DNA of 64,000 bases from Occultella glacieicola (GTDB taxonomy: Bacteria; Actinomycetota; Actinomycetes; Actinomycetales; Beutenbergiaceae), in the NCBI RefSeq assembly GCF_004353825.1, contig NZ_SMNA01000004.1:434001-498000 (forward strand). The letters are read 5' to 3'. The notes beneath the pieces were generated by a model. The model made no database searches, was not told the origin of the DNA, and saw only the letters and a list, made by a program, of their open reading frames with translations. A program made the translations under genes and the position numbers. Positions 32,975 to 41,398 of the stretch are shown here, piece after piece (the first letter of the stretch is position 1; the number at the start of each line of letters is the position of its first letter).

Positions 32975-33886
32975 ATGGCACAGCAGGGACAGCGACGCCG
33001 CGCGATCATCAATACCGACGCCAAGAACGAGGCCGACGATCAATACGCGATCGTGCACGCACTGCTGTCACCCACCATCGACGTCCGTGGACTCGTCGCG
33101 GCCCACTTCGGCACCGTGCGGTCCCAGCGCAGCATGGAGGACTCCCGGGCCGAGATCGACCTGATCCTCGACCTGCTCGCCCTGGACCGCGAGGTGCCGG
33201 TCGCCAACGGCGCCGCCCACGCGCTCCCGGACCCGACCACGCCGGTCGACTCCCCGGGTGCCCGGCTGATCATCGACGAGGCCCACGCCGAGACCGAGAG
33301 CACTCTGTATGTCGCGTTCCTCGGGCCGCTGACCGACATGGCCAGCGCGCTGCTGCTCGACCCGAGCATCCAGGACACCGACACCGTGGTGATCTGGATC
33401 GGCGGCCACCACTACTACGACCCGATCTATCCCCTGCAGCCGAAGGTCGAGTTCAACCTCTCCAACGACATCACGGCAGCGAACGTGGTGATGGCGTCGC
33501 GGCTGCCGGTGTGGCAGGTGCCGAGCTCGGTCTACCGGCAGGTGGCCGTCGGCTACGCCGAGCTGGACGCGCGGGTCGCTCCGCAGGGGCGGATCGGCCG
33601 CTATCTCGTGGACCAGCTGCACGAGTGGAACGCGACCCACCACACCGGCCCGATCGAGCACCGCTCGCTCGGCGACTCGCCCGCCGTCGGCCTCATCCTG
33701 AACCCCGGCAGCGCACACTTCTCGTCCCGTCCCGCGCCGGTCTTCGCCGAGGACGGGTCCACGGACCTCAGCCAGGACGGCGCCCGCGAGGTGCTGGTCG
33801 CCGAGTCCTACGACACGCGCTGGCTGCTCGAGGACATGTTCCACAAGATCGCCCGCCACGCCGGCGCCGAGGGCGGCCCACGATGA
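32975..33886 (+). CDS. Nucleoside-hydrolase-like protein
   Basis: 303 residues from ATG 32975, which has AAGGAG 5-10 bp before it; the open frame starts earlier at 32903 without a site. I-I-N-T-D-A-K-N-E-A-D-D-Q-Y-A is the metal/ribose-binding start of the nucleoside hydrolase fold in a variant form (classical is D-T-D-P-G-x-D-D). F-L-G-P-L-T-D-M-A and a late histidine region fit too. It would hydrolyse an N- or O-ribosyl-type bond. As first gene of an operon with a transketolase it may act on an apiosyl or pentosyl conjugate, which is speculation. Confidence 0.72.
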   Translation: MAQQGQRRRAIINTDAKNEADDQYAIVHALLSPTIDVRGLVAAHFGTVRSQRSMEDSRAEIDLILDLLALDREVPVANGAAHALPDPTTPVDSPGARLIIDEAHAETESTLYVAFLGPLTDMASALLLDPSIQDTDTVVIWIGGHHYYDPIYPLQPKVEFNLSNDITAANVVMASRLPVWQVPSSVYRQVAVGYAELDARVAPQGRIGRYLVDQLHEWNATHHTGPIEHRSLGDSPAVGLILNPGSAHFSSRPAPVFAEDGSTDLSQDGAREVLVAESYDTRWLLEDMFHKIARHAGAEGGPR

Positions 33887-34761
33887 TGACCGCACACCTG
33901 CCCCAGGTGAGCATCTGGCGTGAGGTGCGCACCGCCGTCGAGACGGGTTCGCCCGACGAGAGCGCCGCGATCCTGGCCGAGCAGTCCCGGCTGATCCGCC
34001 GGTCCGTGCTCGCCATGATCGGCCGAGCGAGGGCCGGGCATATCGGCGGCGACTTCTCCGTGACCGACATCCTGGCCACCCTCTACTTCGGGGTGCTGCG
34101 CATCGACCCCGCCGATCCGGGCGCGCCGGTCCGGGACCGCTTCATCCTGTCCAAGGGGCACTGCGCCGCGTCCCTGTACTCCACCCTCGCGTTCTCCGGA
34201 TACTTCGACCCCGCCGAGCTGGACACGTTCATGGGACCGCACTCGGCCCTGAACGGACACCCGAACCGCACCAAGGTGCCCGGCGTGGAGACGAACACCG
34301 GGCCACTGGGGCACGGGCTCCCGGTCGCCGTCGGGGAGGCCCTCGGCGCCCGGCTGCTCGGCCACGACACCCGGGTGTTCGTGGTCTGCGGCGACGGGGA
34401 GATGCAGGAGGGCAGCAACTGGGAGGCGCTGATGTCCGCGGCGCACTACCGCCTCGCGAACCTCACGCTGGTGATCGACCGGAACCGCCTGCAGCAGGGG
34501 GCCCGCACCGAGGACACGAACGCCCTGGCCCCGCTGGCGGACAAGCTCGCCGCGTTCGGGTGGCAGGTGCGCGAGGTGGACGGCCACGACCACGCCGCGC
34601 TCCTGCAGGCGTTCGCGCCGGCGGACGGCGCCCGACCGGTGGCCGTGATCGCCAACACCGTCAAGGGCAAGGGCGTCTCCTTCATCGAGGACCGGGTGGA
34701 GTGGCACCACAAGGTGCCCACCCCGGACCAGATCGACCTCGCCCGGAAGGAGTTGGCATGA
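33883..34761 (+). CDS. Transketolase N-terminal (TPP) subunit, apulose-4-phosphate transketolase A candidate
   Basis: 292 residues; ATG overlaps the previous stop (ATGATGA). H-I-G-G-D-F-S, S-K-G-H and L-G-H-G-L contact thiamine diphosphate, and G170-D-G-E-M-Q-E-G ... V-I-D-R-N is the TPP-binding motif. This is the pyrophosphate-binding half of transketolase as a separate chain; the other half is the next gene. Split transketolases of this size are known in D-apiose catabolism (AptA/AptB), where apulose 4-phosphate donates a two-carbon unit to glyceraldehyde 3-phosphate. That role is supported here by gene content (FGGY kinase, isomerase, apiosidase), not by sequence alone. Confidence 0.85.
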   Translation: MMTAHLPQVSIWREVRTAVETGSPDESAAILAEQSRLIRRSVLAMIGRARAGHIGGDFSVTDILATLYFGVLRIDPADPGAPVRDRFILSKGHCAASLYSTLAFSGYFDPAELDTFMGPHSALNGHPNRTKVPGVETNTGPLGHGLPVAVGEALGARLLGHDTRVFVVCGDGEMQEGSNWEALMSAAHYRLANLTLVIDRNRLQQGARTEDTNALAPLADKLAAFGWQVREVDGHDHAALLQAFAPADGARPVAVIANTVKGKGVSFIEDRVEWHHKVPTPDQIDLARKELA

Positions 34762-35711
34762 CCGTCCTCGACACGGCCGCCCCGACCTACGACAACCGCA
34801 CCGCGTTCGCCGAGGAGCTGCTCGAGCTGGCCCGCGCGGACGAGCGGGTGGTCGCCGTCTGCAACGACTCGGTCGGCTCGTCCAATCTCGTGGGCTTCCG
34901 TGAGGAGTTTCCGGACCGGCTCATCAACGTCGGCATCGCCGAGCAGAACCTGGTCGGGGTGGGCGCCGGCCTGGCCGCAGCCGGGTTGATCCCGTTCGTG
35001 TGCGCCGCCGGACCGTTCCTGACCGGACGCTCGCTGGAACAGGTGAAGGCGGACGTCGCCTACAGCGCCCACAACGTGATCCTGTGCGGGATGAGCCCCG
35101 GCATGGCCTACGGCGAGCTCGGCCCCACCCACCACTCCGTCGAGGACCTGTCCTGGCTGCGCGCGCTGCCGGGCCTGGACATCGTGGTCCCCGCGGACCG
35201 GCACCAGACCCGCCAGGCCGTGCGTCAGGCCGTGGCGGACCCGCGCCCCACCTACATCCGGGTCGGTCGGCACAAGGTCCCGGACGTCACCGCGCCCACC
35301 GACCCGCTCGAGCGCGGCCGGTTCCTGCTCGCCCGCGCCGGCAGCGACGTCACCCTGATCGGCACCGGCACCCTGGTCTCCCGGGCGCTCGCGGCCGCGG
35401 ACCTGCTCGCCGCCGACGGCATCGACGCCCGCGTCCTCAACGCCGCCTACATCGCGCCGCTGGACGTCGAGGCGATCCGCGACGCCGCCACGCAGACGCG
35501 GGCGATCGTCACCGCCGAGGAGGCGAACATCTCCGGGGGCCTGGGCGCCGCCGTCGCCCTCACGGTCGCCGCCCAGGGCCGCGGCCCGGTGGTCCGGGCC
35601 CTGGGGCTGTCCGAGTTCGCGCCGACGGGCAGCACCGACCTGCTGCTGGAGCACTTCGGCCTCACCGGGCCCGCGATCGCCGCCGCCGCGCGGGAGGCGC
35701 TCGCCGGGTGA
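34758..35711 (+). CDS. Transketolase C-terminal (pyrimidine-binding) subunit, AptB candidate
   Basis: 317 residues, start overlapping the partner stop (ATGA). V-G-I-A-E-Q-N-L contains the catalytic glutamate that activates the TPP pyrimidine; P-T-H-H-S-V-E-D and P-T-Y-I-R-V-G are substrate and domain features. The C-terminal domain (G-S-D-V-T-L-I-G-T-G-T-L-V) is present. Together with the upstream chain it makes a complete heteromeric transketolase. An alternative is a 1-deoxyxylulose-5-phosphate- or sulfosugar-type relative. Confidence 0.85.
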   Translation: MTVLDTAAPTYDNRTAFAEELLELARADERVVAVCNDSVGSSNLVGFREEFPDRLINVGIAEQNLVGVGAGLAAAGLIPFVCAAGPFLTGRSLEQVKADVAYSAHNVILCGMSPGMAYGELGPTHHSVEDLSWLRALPGLDIVVPADRHQTRQAVRQAVADPRPTYIRVGRHKVPDVTAPTDPLERGRFLLARAGSDVTLIGTGTLVSRALAAADLLAADGIDARVLNAAYIAPLDVEAIRDAATQTRAIVTAEEANISGGLGAAVALTVAAQGRGPVVRALGLSEFAPTGSTDLLLEHFGLTGPAIAAAAREALAG

Positions 35712-35725
35712 TCCGGTGCGCGGGC

Positions 35726-35750
35726 GGACCGGGCCGGGCCCGACCGGTCC
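35726..35750. terminator. Hairpin between convergent operons
   Basis: GGACCGG (35726-35732) pairs with CCGGTCC (35744-35750), between the transketolase operon and the end of the nine-gene minus-strand operon. Likely bidirectional terminator. Confidence 0.5.
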
Positions 35751-35753
35751 CGG

Positions 35754-36767
35754 TCAGGCCCGCAGCAGTGCCTGCGACTGGGTGACCTCGTGCCGCAGCG
35801 GCTGCCCGGCGACCCACCGTTCCAGCTCGTCGACGACGAGCCGGCCCAGGCGGCGGCGCTCCAGGCCGACGCTGCCGGCGATGTGCCCGGTGAGGGTGAC
35901 GTTCCCGAGCCCGTAGAGCGGTGAGTCGGCGCCCGGCGGGTCCGGCCAGGTGACGTCGAGCACCGCCTGCAGGTCGGGGCGGGAGCCGAGCACCCGCACC
36001 AGGGCGTCCTCGTCCACGAGGGCGCCACGGGCCGTATTGATCAGCGTGGCCCCGGCCGGGAGCCGGCGCAGTTCGTCGTGGCCGATCATCCGGTCGTTGC
36101 GGCCCGGCAGCCAGGGGGCGTGGATGCTCAGGACCTGGCTGGTCTCGAAGAGTTCGGCGAGGGAGTCCAGCCGGTGCACGCCGTGCTCGGCCGCGACGCC
36201 GCCGTCGAGGTAGGGGTCCCAGACGTCGATCCGGTGACCGAAGCGGTGCAGTCCGGTGGCCACCTTGCGCGCGATCGAGCCGAAGCCGACGAGCCCGATC
36301 CTCCGCTCGTAGATGCCGAGGTCGTCCTGGGCGGGCAGGAACGCGTGTGCGGCCCGCAGGTGCGCCGCGCTGCGGTGCGCGCCCTTGAGGGCGAGCACGG
36401 TGGCGGCGACGACGAACTCGGCCACCGGGTCGTTGTTGGCCTCGGCCGCGGAGACCACGGTGATGCCACGGTCCCAGAAGTCGTCGGGGGTGAGGTGCCG
36501 GATCGACCCGGCGCTGTAGAGGACCAGGCGCAGTGACGGCATCGCCGCGAGCAGGTCGGCATCCAGGCTCCGGGTGCCCCACCCGGTGAGCAGCACCTCG
36601 ACGTCGGCGAGGTGGTCGGCGCCGCGCAACTCCTCCGCCCTGGTGTGCACGCCCGCGACGGTCACCAGCGTGTGCAGGCGGGCCAGGTCCTCGGGACCCA
36701 GAACCGCGGCGAGCGCGTCCGCGTTCAGCAGCGCGGCGGCGACCGGCTTCGTTGCGGGGGTCGTCAT
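35754..36767 (-). CDS. D-2-hydroxyacid dehydrogenase family protein
   Basis: 337 residues from ATG 36767. The NAD-binding loop I-G-L-V-G-F-G-S-I-A is near residue 157, then N-T-A-R-G-A-L-V-D (catalytic Arg) and T-G-H-I-A-G-S-V (catalytic His). Family members interconvert 2-keto and 2-hydroxy acids. Last gene of a nine-gene operon, start overlapping the aldolase stop by 4 bp. It may reduce a 2-keto acid from the sugar-acid pathway, or oxidise a hydroxyacid. Confidence 0.85.
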   Translation of the reverse strand: MTTPATKPVAAALLNADALAAVLGPEDLARLHTLVTVAGVHTRAEELRGADHLADVEVLLTGWGTRSLDADLLAAMPSLRLVLYSAGSIRHLTPDDFWDRGITVVSAAEANNDPVAEFVVAATVLALKGAHRSAAHLRAAHAFLPAQDDLGIYERRIGLVGFGSIARKVATGLHRFGHRIDVWDPYLDGGVAAEHGVHRLDSLAELFETSQVLSIHAPWLPGRNDRMIGHDELRRLPAGATLINTARGALVDEDALVRVLGSRPDLQAVLDVTWPDPPGADSPLYGLGNVTLTGHIAGSVGLERRRLGRLVVDELERWVAGQPLRHEVTQSQALLRA

Positions 36768-37729
36768 GGGCGGTCTCCACGCTCGTGCGGGGTCCGGGGA
36801 CCGGCGTTCGTGGCCGCGCCGTCCGCGGGCGGCGCGGCCGCTCCGGCGACGGCGGCGAGCCGGGACAGCGCGGCCGCGCTGAGCTCGGAGTGCGGCGCCC
36901 GGACGCCGCCGGGCTCGATCCCCTGCCAGCGCAGCAGCGCCTTGATGGTCGCGACGTTGTACCGGCCGCCGTGCTCGGCGCGCAGTGCCTCGACCGGGCC
37001 GACGAAGTCGCGGACCAGACCGCGCAGCGCGGTGAGGTCGCCCCCGGTGACGGCCCGGTGCACCGCCAGCGCGATGTCCGGGCGGGCATTGGCGATGCCG
37101 GACGTGAACGACGTGACCCCGAGCGCACCGAAGGAGGCGACGGCGGACTCCGCGAGCCCGTTGATCCAGGCGCACTGCGTGCCTGCCGGCCCGTCGAGCA
37201 GCCGTGCGAGAGTGTGCAGGTCGGTGCGGGCGTACTTGACGCCCACCACGGCGGGCAGCGCGGTGAGGTCGGTGAGGTGGGCAGCCGAGAGCCGTGACGA
37301 GCGCACGTAGAGGACGAGGGGGAGGGCACTGGCCTGCGCGACCTGCCGGTAGAGGTCGGCCAGCCCGTCGCCGTCGCCGAACGGGTCCGCGGGTTCGTGC
37401 ACCATGGCGGCGTGATAGCCCAGTCCCGCGGCAGCCTCGATCTCGCCCACGAGGGTGCCGAGCGAGCCGCAGACCCCGGCGATCAGGGTCGTGGCCGGGG
37501 TCTCGGCGTTCGCCACGGCCCGCAGGACGGCGTGACGCTCGGCCGGTTCGAGTTGTTGCACCTCGGCGGTGTTGCCCAGGGCGGTCAGCACCGGGATCCC
37601 GGCCGTGGCGACGCGGGCCGCGATCTGCGCGACGGTCTCCTCGTCGATGCCTGCTGTGCCGGCCGTGCCGGTGGGGCCGGACCGGTAGGCGGCGACGAGA
37701 ACCGCGGTGACGCCGTCGAGCGCGATCAT
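36764..37729 (-). CDS. DapA-family aldolase/dehydratase
   Basis: 321 residues from ATG 37729. Y141 (L-V-L-Y-V-R) and K165 (V-G-V-K-Y-A) are the catalytic Tyr and Schiff-base Lys. The loop that reads G-S-T-G-E in the family is A-L-G-N-T-A-E here, so it belongs to a divergent subgroup. Adjacent dehydratase-like and dehydrogenase genes suggest cleavage of a 2-keto-3-deoxy sugar acid to pyruvate and a short aldehyde. The tail after residue 290 is Ala/Pro-rich and probably disordered. Coupled by 4-bp overlaps on both sides. Confidence 0.8.
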   Translation of the reverse strand: MIALDGVTAVLVAAYRSGPTGTAGTAGIDEETVAQIAARVATAGIPVLTALGNTAEVQQLEPAERHAVLRAVANAETPATTLIAGVCGSLGTLVGEIEAAAGLGYHAAMVHEPADPFGDGDGLADLYRQVAQASALPLVLYVRSSRLSAAHLTDLTALPAVVGVKYARTDLHTLARLLDGPAGTQCAWINGLAESAVASFGALGVTSFTSGIANARPDIALAVHRAVTGGDLTALRGLVRDFVGPVEALRAEHGGRYNVATIKALLRWQGIEPGGVRAPHSELSAAALSRLAAVAGAAAPPADGAATNAGPRTPHERGDRP

Positions 37730-38535
37730 GCGGCACCGCCGACGCTCGGGTCGATCTCGATCTCGGCGGAGGCCTGGCGGGCCTGGACGCCGAGCCCGCC
37801 GTCGACGGTGATCACCTGACCGGTGAGGTAGGCGGCGTCGGCCGAGGCGAGGAACGCCGCGACGCCCGCGACGTCGGCGCCGGTGCCCGCGTGCCCCAGC
37901 GGGATCGGGGCCACCTCGCGGGCCTGGACGCTCGGATCCAGGGCCTGGAACCGGGTGTTCGAGATGGCGCCGGGGGCGATCGCGTTGACCCGGATGCCGT
38001 GCGGTGCCAGGTCGAGCGCGGCGGCCCGGGTGAACGCCTCGATGGCGCCCTTGCTCGCGTCGTAGGCCGCAGCCGACCGGTGCGCCTTGGTGGCACCGAT
38101 CGAGGAGAGGTTGATCACCGCGGCACCGGGACCCATCCGGCGCGCCGCGGCGTGCGTGGACAGGTAGGTGCCGCGGGCGGCCACGTCGAACTGGCGGTCC
38201 CACTGCTCGAGGGTGAGTTCGAGGAACGGGACCCGGCCGAGCAGCGGCACGGCGGCGTTGTTCACGAGCACGTCGATGCCGCCGAGTTCGGCGTCGACCC
38301 GGGCCAGCATCCGCTCGACCTGGTCGGGATCGGACACGTCCGCCGGGACCGCGGTCGCCGCGTGCCCGGCCTCGACGAGCCGAGCCGCCAGGTCCTCGGC
38401 CTCGCCGGGGACCACCCCGTTGACGGCGACGTGCGCGCCCTCGGCGGCGAACCGCTCCACGATCGCGCGTCCGATGTTTCGCGATCCGCCCGTGACGAGC
38501 ACCCGGGTGCCGTGGAAACGTTGGGCATGGTTCAT
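37726..38535 (-). CDS. SDR-family oxidoreductase
   Basis: 269 residues. The coenzyme loop T-G-G-S-R-N-I-G, the V-N-N-A-A strand, catalytic S-S-I-G and Y-D-A-S-K, and I-T-V-D-G-G near the end. Likely a sugar-1-dehydrogenase or aldonate-type dehydrogenase in the same pathway as the dehydratase and aldolase beside it. 4-bp overlap with both neighbours. Confidence 0.88.
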   Translation of the reverse strand: MNHAQRFHGTRVLVTGGSRNIGRAIVERFAAEGAHVAVNGVVPGEAEDLAARLVEAGHAATAVPADVSDPDQVERMLARVDAELGGIDVLVNNAAVPLLGRVPFLELTLEQWDRQFDVAARGTYLSTHAAARRMGPGAAVINLSSIGATKAHRSAAAYDASKGAIEAFTRAAALDLAPHGIRVNAIAPGAISNTRFQALDPSVQAREVAPIPLGHAGTGADVAGVAAFLASADAAYLTGQVITVDGGLGVQARQASAEIEIDPSVGGAA

Positions 38536-39692
38536 GGCGTGCTCCCGACCCGGTCGATGATGGTGGTGGTGGCGCCCCGGTCCCAGCGCAGCGGCCCGGA
38601 CAGCTCGCGCAGCCGGTCGGGGTCGAGGTGGACGCCGAGGCCGGGGCCGGGCGGAGCCTGGAGGGCGCCGCCGGTGTAGGCCACCGGGTCGACCACGACG
38701 TCGGAGCGGTACAGCAGCGGCCCGACCGGGTCGCTGGCGACCGTGACCGCTGCGGTGGCCACGCCGAAGTGGGCCGCGGCGGCGGTGCCGATCGAGAGTT
38801 CCTGGGTGGTGCCGACGAGGCAGTCCAGGCCCGCGGCCTCGGCGATCGCGGCGACCCGCAGCGCCGGCGTGATGCCGCCGAGCGCGAACAGGCCGACGTT
38901 GAGGACGTCGACGGCGCGCTCGGTCGCCAGCCGGAGCGCGCTCGCCGCGTCGTACACGTGCTCGCTGACCGGTACGAGGGCCCGACGGCGGACCTCGCCG
39001 AGTCCGGCGACGTCACCGGCGAGGGCGGGGGCCTCGACGAGGGCGTACCCGAGGTCGCGGGTGCGTTCGATGAACCGGAGCGCGCCGGTGGCCGGGAGCA
39101 GGTTGGAGAAGTCGAGCGACTTGATCTCGATGCGGTCGCCGAACCGGGTCCGCAGTGCGCGCAGGAACATCTCGTCCAGTTCGAGGTCCCCGCCGACGTA
39201 GACGCGGAACATGGTGAAGCCCTGCGCGAGCCGGTCCGCGACCAGGTCGAGGTTGGCCTCGACATCGTCCCGGCTGCGGGCGCGGAACACCGGGTAGGCC
39301 ACCGGGAGGGCGGCGTGGACGGCGCCGCCGAGCAGGTCGCTGACGCTGCGCCCGCTCAGCTTCCCGCGCAGGTCCCACAGTGCCGTATCGATGCCGCACC
39401 TGATCACGGCGCCCTTGTCGTACAGGGACCCGGCCGAGGGGAAGGCCTCCTCGAGGAGCCGGGCGATCCGGTTCGCGGCCAGGGGGTCGGTCCCGGCGAG
39501 CATCGACTGCAGGCTGCTTGTGAGGTCGCCGAGGTCGGGGTGGAACCTCGGCAGGTGCTGGAAGTCCGACATCTCCCCGAGGCCGACGTGCCCGGCGTCC
39601 GTCTCCAGTTCCACGATGACGTGGCCGCAGACCAGGCCGGTGCTGCGGGCGACGTTCACCGGGGTGAGGCGCACCGCGGTGATCGCGGTCAC
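38532..39692 (-). CDS. Enolase-superfamily enzyme (mandelate racemase/sugar-acid dehydratase type)
   Basis: 386 residues from GTG 39692, overlapping the preceding stop. The metal ligands fit D194 (K-S-L-D-F-S-N), E220 (L-V-E-A-P) and E244 (V-S-E-H-V). The usual K-x-K on the second strand reads R163-V-Y in M-F-R-V-Y-V-G, so the common catalytic lysine is missing. The N-terminal capping domain (residues 1-125) is complete. By context a sugar-acid dehydratase; the altered active site could mean a different reaction or specificity. Confidence 0.82.
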   Translation of the reverse strand: MTAITAVRLTPVNVARSTGLVCGHVIVELETDAGHVGLGEMSDFQHLPRFHPDLGDLTSSLQSMLAGTDPLAANRIARLLEEAFPSAGSLYDKGAVIRCGIDTALWDLRGKLSGRSVSDLLGGAVHAALPVAYPVFRARSRDDVEANLDLVADRLAQGFTMFRVYVGGDLELDEMFLRALRTRFGDRIEIKSLDFSNLLPATGALRFIERTRDLGYALVEAPALAGDVAGLGEVRRRALVPVSEHVYDAASALRLATERAVDVLNVGLFALGGITPALRVAAIAEAAGLDCLVGTTQELSIGTAAAAHFGVATAAVTVASDPVGPLLYRSDVVVDPVAYTGGALQAPPGPGLGVHLDPDRLRELSGPLRWDRGATTTIIDRVGSTP

Positions 39693-41398
39693 CGGCCGAG
39701 CCCCGCGACGGACGTCGCGGCCTCCGGGCGGTGCACCCCGCGGGGGCGGTAGCCGAGCGCCCCGGACAGGCCGAGGAGGTCGGCGAGGAGCCAGATGATG
39801 CTCAGCCACATCTCGGTTCCCTGCAAACCGGGCTCCGCGTCGGAGCGGGCACCGGCGGCCCCGCCCGCGCTGAAGCCGAAGCCCGCGTCGTCGTGCCAGC
39901 GACCAAGGCAGTCGCGCAGCAGCCGCTCGGCGAGCTGGCTCTGCTCGGCGGTCCGGTAGTCGTGGGCGCGGACGAGCCACAGCGGGTGGGCGACGTCCAG
40001 GACGTTGCAGGCGTTCTGCCGTTCGGGGGTGAAGTAACGCGCGTCGCGGGCGTGCCGAAGCACGGTATCGACGACCCGCTCCGCGTGCGGCACCGCGATC
40101 CCGAACTGTGCGAGGGTCCCGCGGGAGGCCCGGTAGAACCCGTTCACCGGTTGCAGCAGGCCCCCCTTGCCGCCCTGCCCCCACATCCCGGTCTGTGGGT
40201 CCGCCCGGAGGATGAGCCATCCGATCAGTGCCTCGAGCTGGCCGGGCGGGGCGGCGGCGTCCTGACGGCGGTTCCAGAGCAGTGCGGTCCCGAGCGCGTC
40301 GACCCAGTGGCCGGCGCGCCATGCCTGCTCCGGCCACGGCAGGCCGTCGAGGAAGGTGACGATGTCGTCGGCGGACAGCCCGGCCACGGCGTGGATCGGC
40401 GTCGGGAACGAGCTGCCGAGGAGGTCGAGCGCGTAGCCGACGCTCAGCACGTGGTAGGCGGCGTCGGGGTCGGTGAGGTCCGGGGGCGCCTGGGGGTCGG
40501 GGCGCCCGAGCTCGCCGACCAGCCCGGTGCGCGGGTCCTGCCAGCCGCGGAGCATCGCGACCGTCTCCTCGCGCGAGCGTTGCGGCGGCGCGTGGCCGGT
40601 GAGCAGGTCGGCGATCTCGACGGCGTCGCACTGGGCCCGCACGGTGGCCGGGCCGCCCGGCTTGTCGGCGAACAGCCCGGTCCTGGCGTCCCAGGCCCGG
40701 GCCAGGATCTGGGCGCCCTGGCTGCGGGCACGGTCGCCGAAGGCACGCAGCACCTGCTCGAGGTCCGGGTCCGGGCGGCCGGCGGGCGCCGGGCCCGGTG
40801 TCATGCCCGGCGCTGCGGTGGCGTCGCTCGGCGCCAGGGCCGGGACCCGCCAGCGCAGCACCCGGGCGGGGTTGCCGGCGACCACAGCGCCGGCGGGTAC
40901 GTCCTTGGTGACGACCGCACCGGCGGCGATCACCGACCGCTCACCGATCCGGACGCCGTCGAGGATCACGCAGTGCGAACCGATCCAGACGTCGTCGCCG
41001 ACCTCGATCCCGCGTTCGCTGATCGGCTGTCGGAACACGTCGGTGTCCGGGTCGGTCATCGTGTGGTTGAAGCCGATGATCGAGGTGTGCGCACCGACCC
41101 GCACCGCGCGGCCGAACCGCACCGGACCGCGGACGATCGAGTAGGCGTTGATCGTGCAGTGGGTGCCCATCTCGATGCTGCCGGTGACCAGGGCACCGGC
41201 GGCGATGTAGCTGCTGCGGCCCATGTCTAGCCGGTCGCACTGGACGGAGGCGAGCTCGGAGACGAAGCACTTCTCAGCGAAGGAGTGCTCGGGGCGGCTC
41301 CCGGCCATCGCGCGTTGCACGTCGAGCTGGTCGGCCTGCTCCGCCTCGTCGGCCTCGGCCCAGAAGCGCCAGGGAGCGAACTCGAGGTCGCGGTTCAT
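39689..41398 (-). CDS. Fusion: hexapeptide acetyltransferase + alpha/alpha-toroid domain
   Basis: 569 residues from ATG 41398. Residues about 50-165 are a left-handed beta-helix O-acetyltransferase (repeats G-S-I-E-M-G-T-H, I-G-F-N-H active-site His, G-D-D-V-W-I-G-S-H-C-V-I-L, then G-A-V-V-T-K-D-V-P-A-G-A and G-N-P-A). A Pro/Ala linker follows at about 170-195. The rest (200-569) is helical with repeated W-x-G/D patterns (Y-H-V-L-S-V-G-Y-A-L, M-W-G-Q-G-G-K-G-G, W-H-D-D-A-G-F-G-F-S), like (alpha/alpha) toroid glycosidases or lyases. The combination suggests editing of acetylated oligosaccharides. Both overlaps are 4 bp. Confidence 0.65.
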   Translation of the reverse strand: MNRDLEFAPWRFWAEADEAEQADQLDVQRAMAGSRPEHSFAEKCFVSELASVQCDRLDMGRSSYIAAGALVTGSIEMGTHCTINAYSIVRGPVRFGRAVRVGAHTSIIGFNHTMTDPDTDVFRQPISERGIEVGDDVWIGSHCVILDGVRIGERSVIAAGAVVTKDVPAGAVVAGNPARVLRWRVPALAPSDATAAPGMTPGPAPAGRPDPDLEQVLRAFGDRARSQGAQILARAWDARTGLFADKPGGPATVRAQCDAVEIADLLTGHAPPQRSREETVAMLRGWQDPRTGLVGELGRPDPQAPPDLTDPDAAYHVLSVGYALDLLGSSFPTPIHAVAGLSADDIVTFLDGLPWPEQAWRAGHWVDALGTALLWNRRQDAAAPPGQLEALIGWLILRADPQTGMWGQGGKGGLLQPVNGFYRASRGTLAQFGIAVPHAERVVDTVLRHARDARYFTPERQNACNVLDVAHPLWLVRAHDYRTAEQSQLAERLLRDCLGRWHDDAGFGFSAGGAAGARSDAEPGLQGTEMWLSIIWLLADLLGLSGALGYRPRGVHRPEAATSVAGLGR

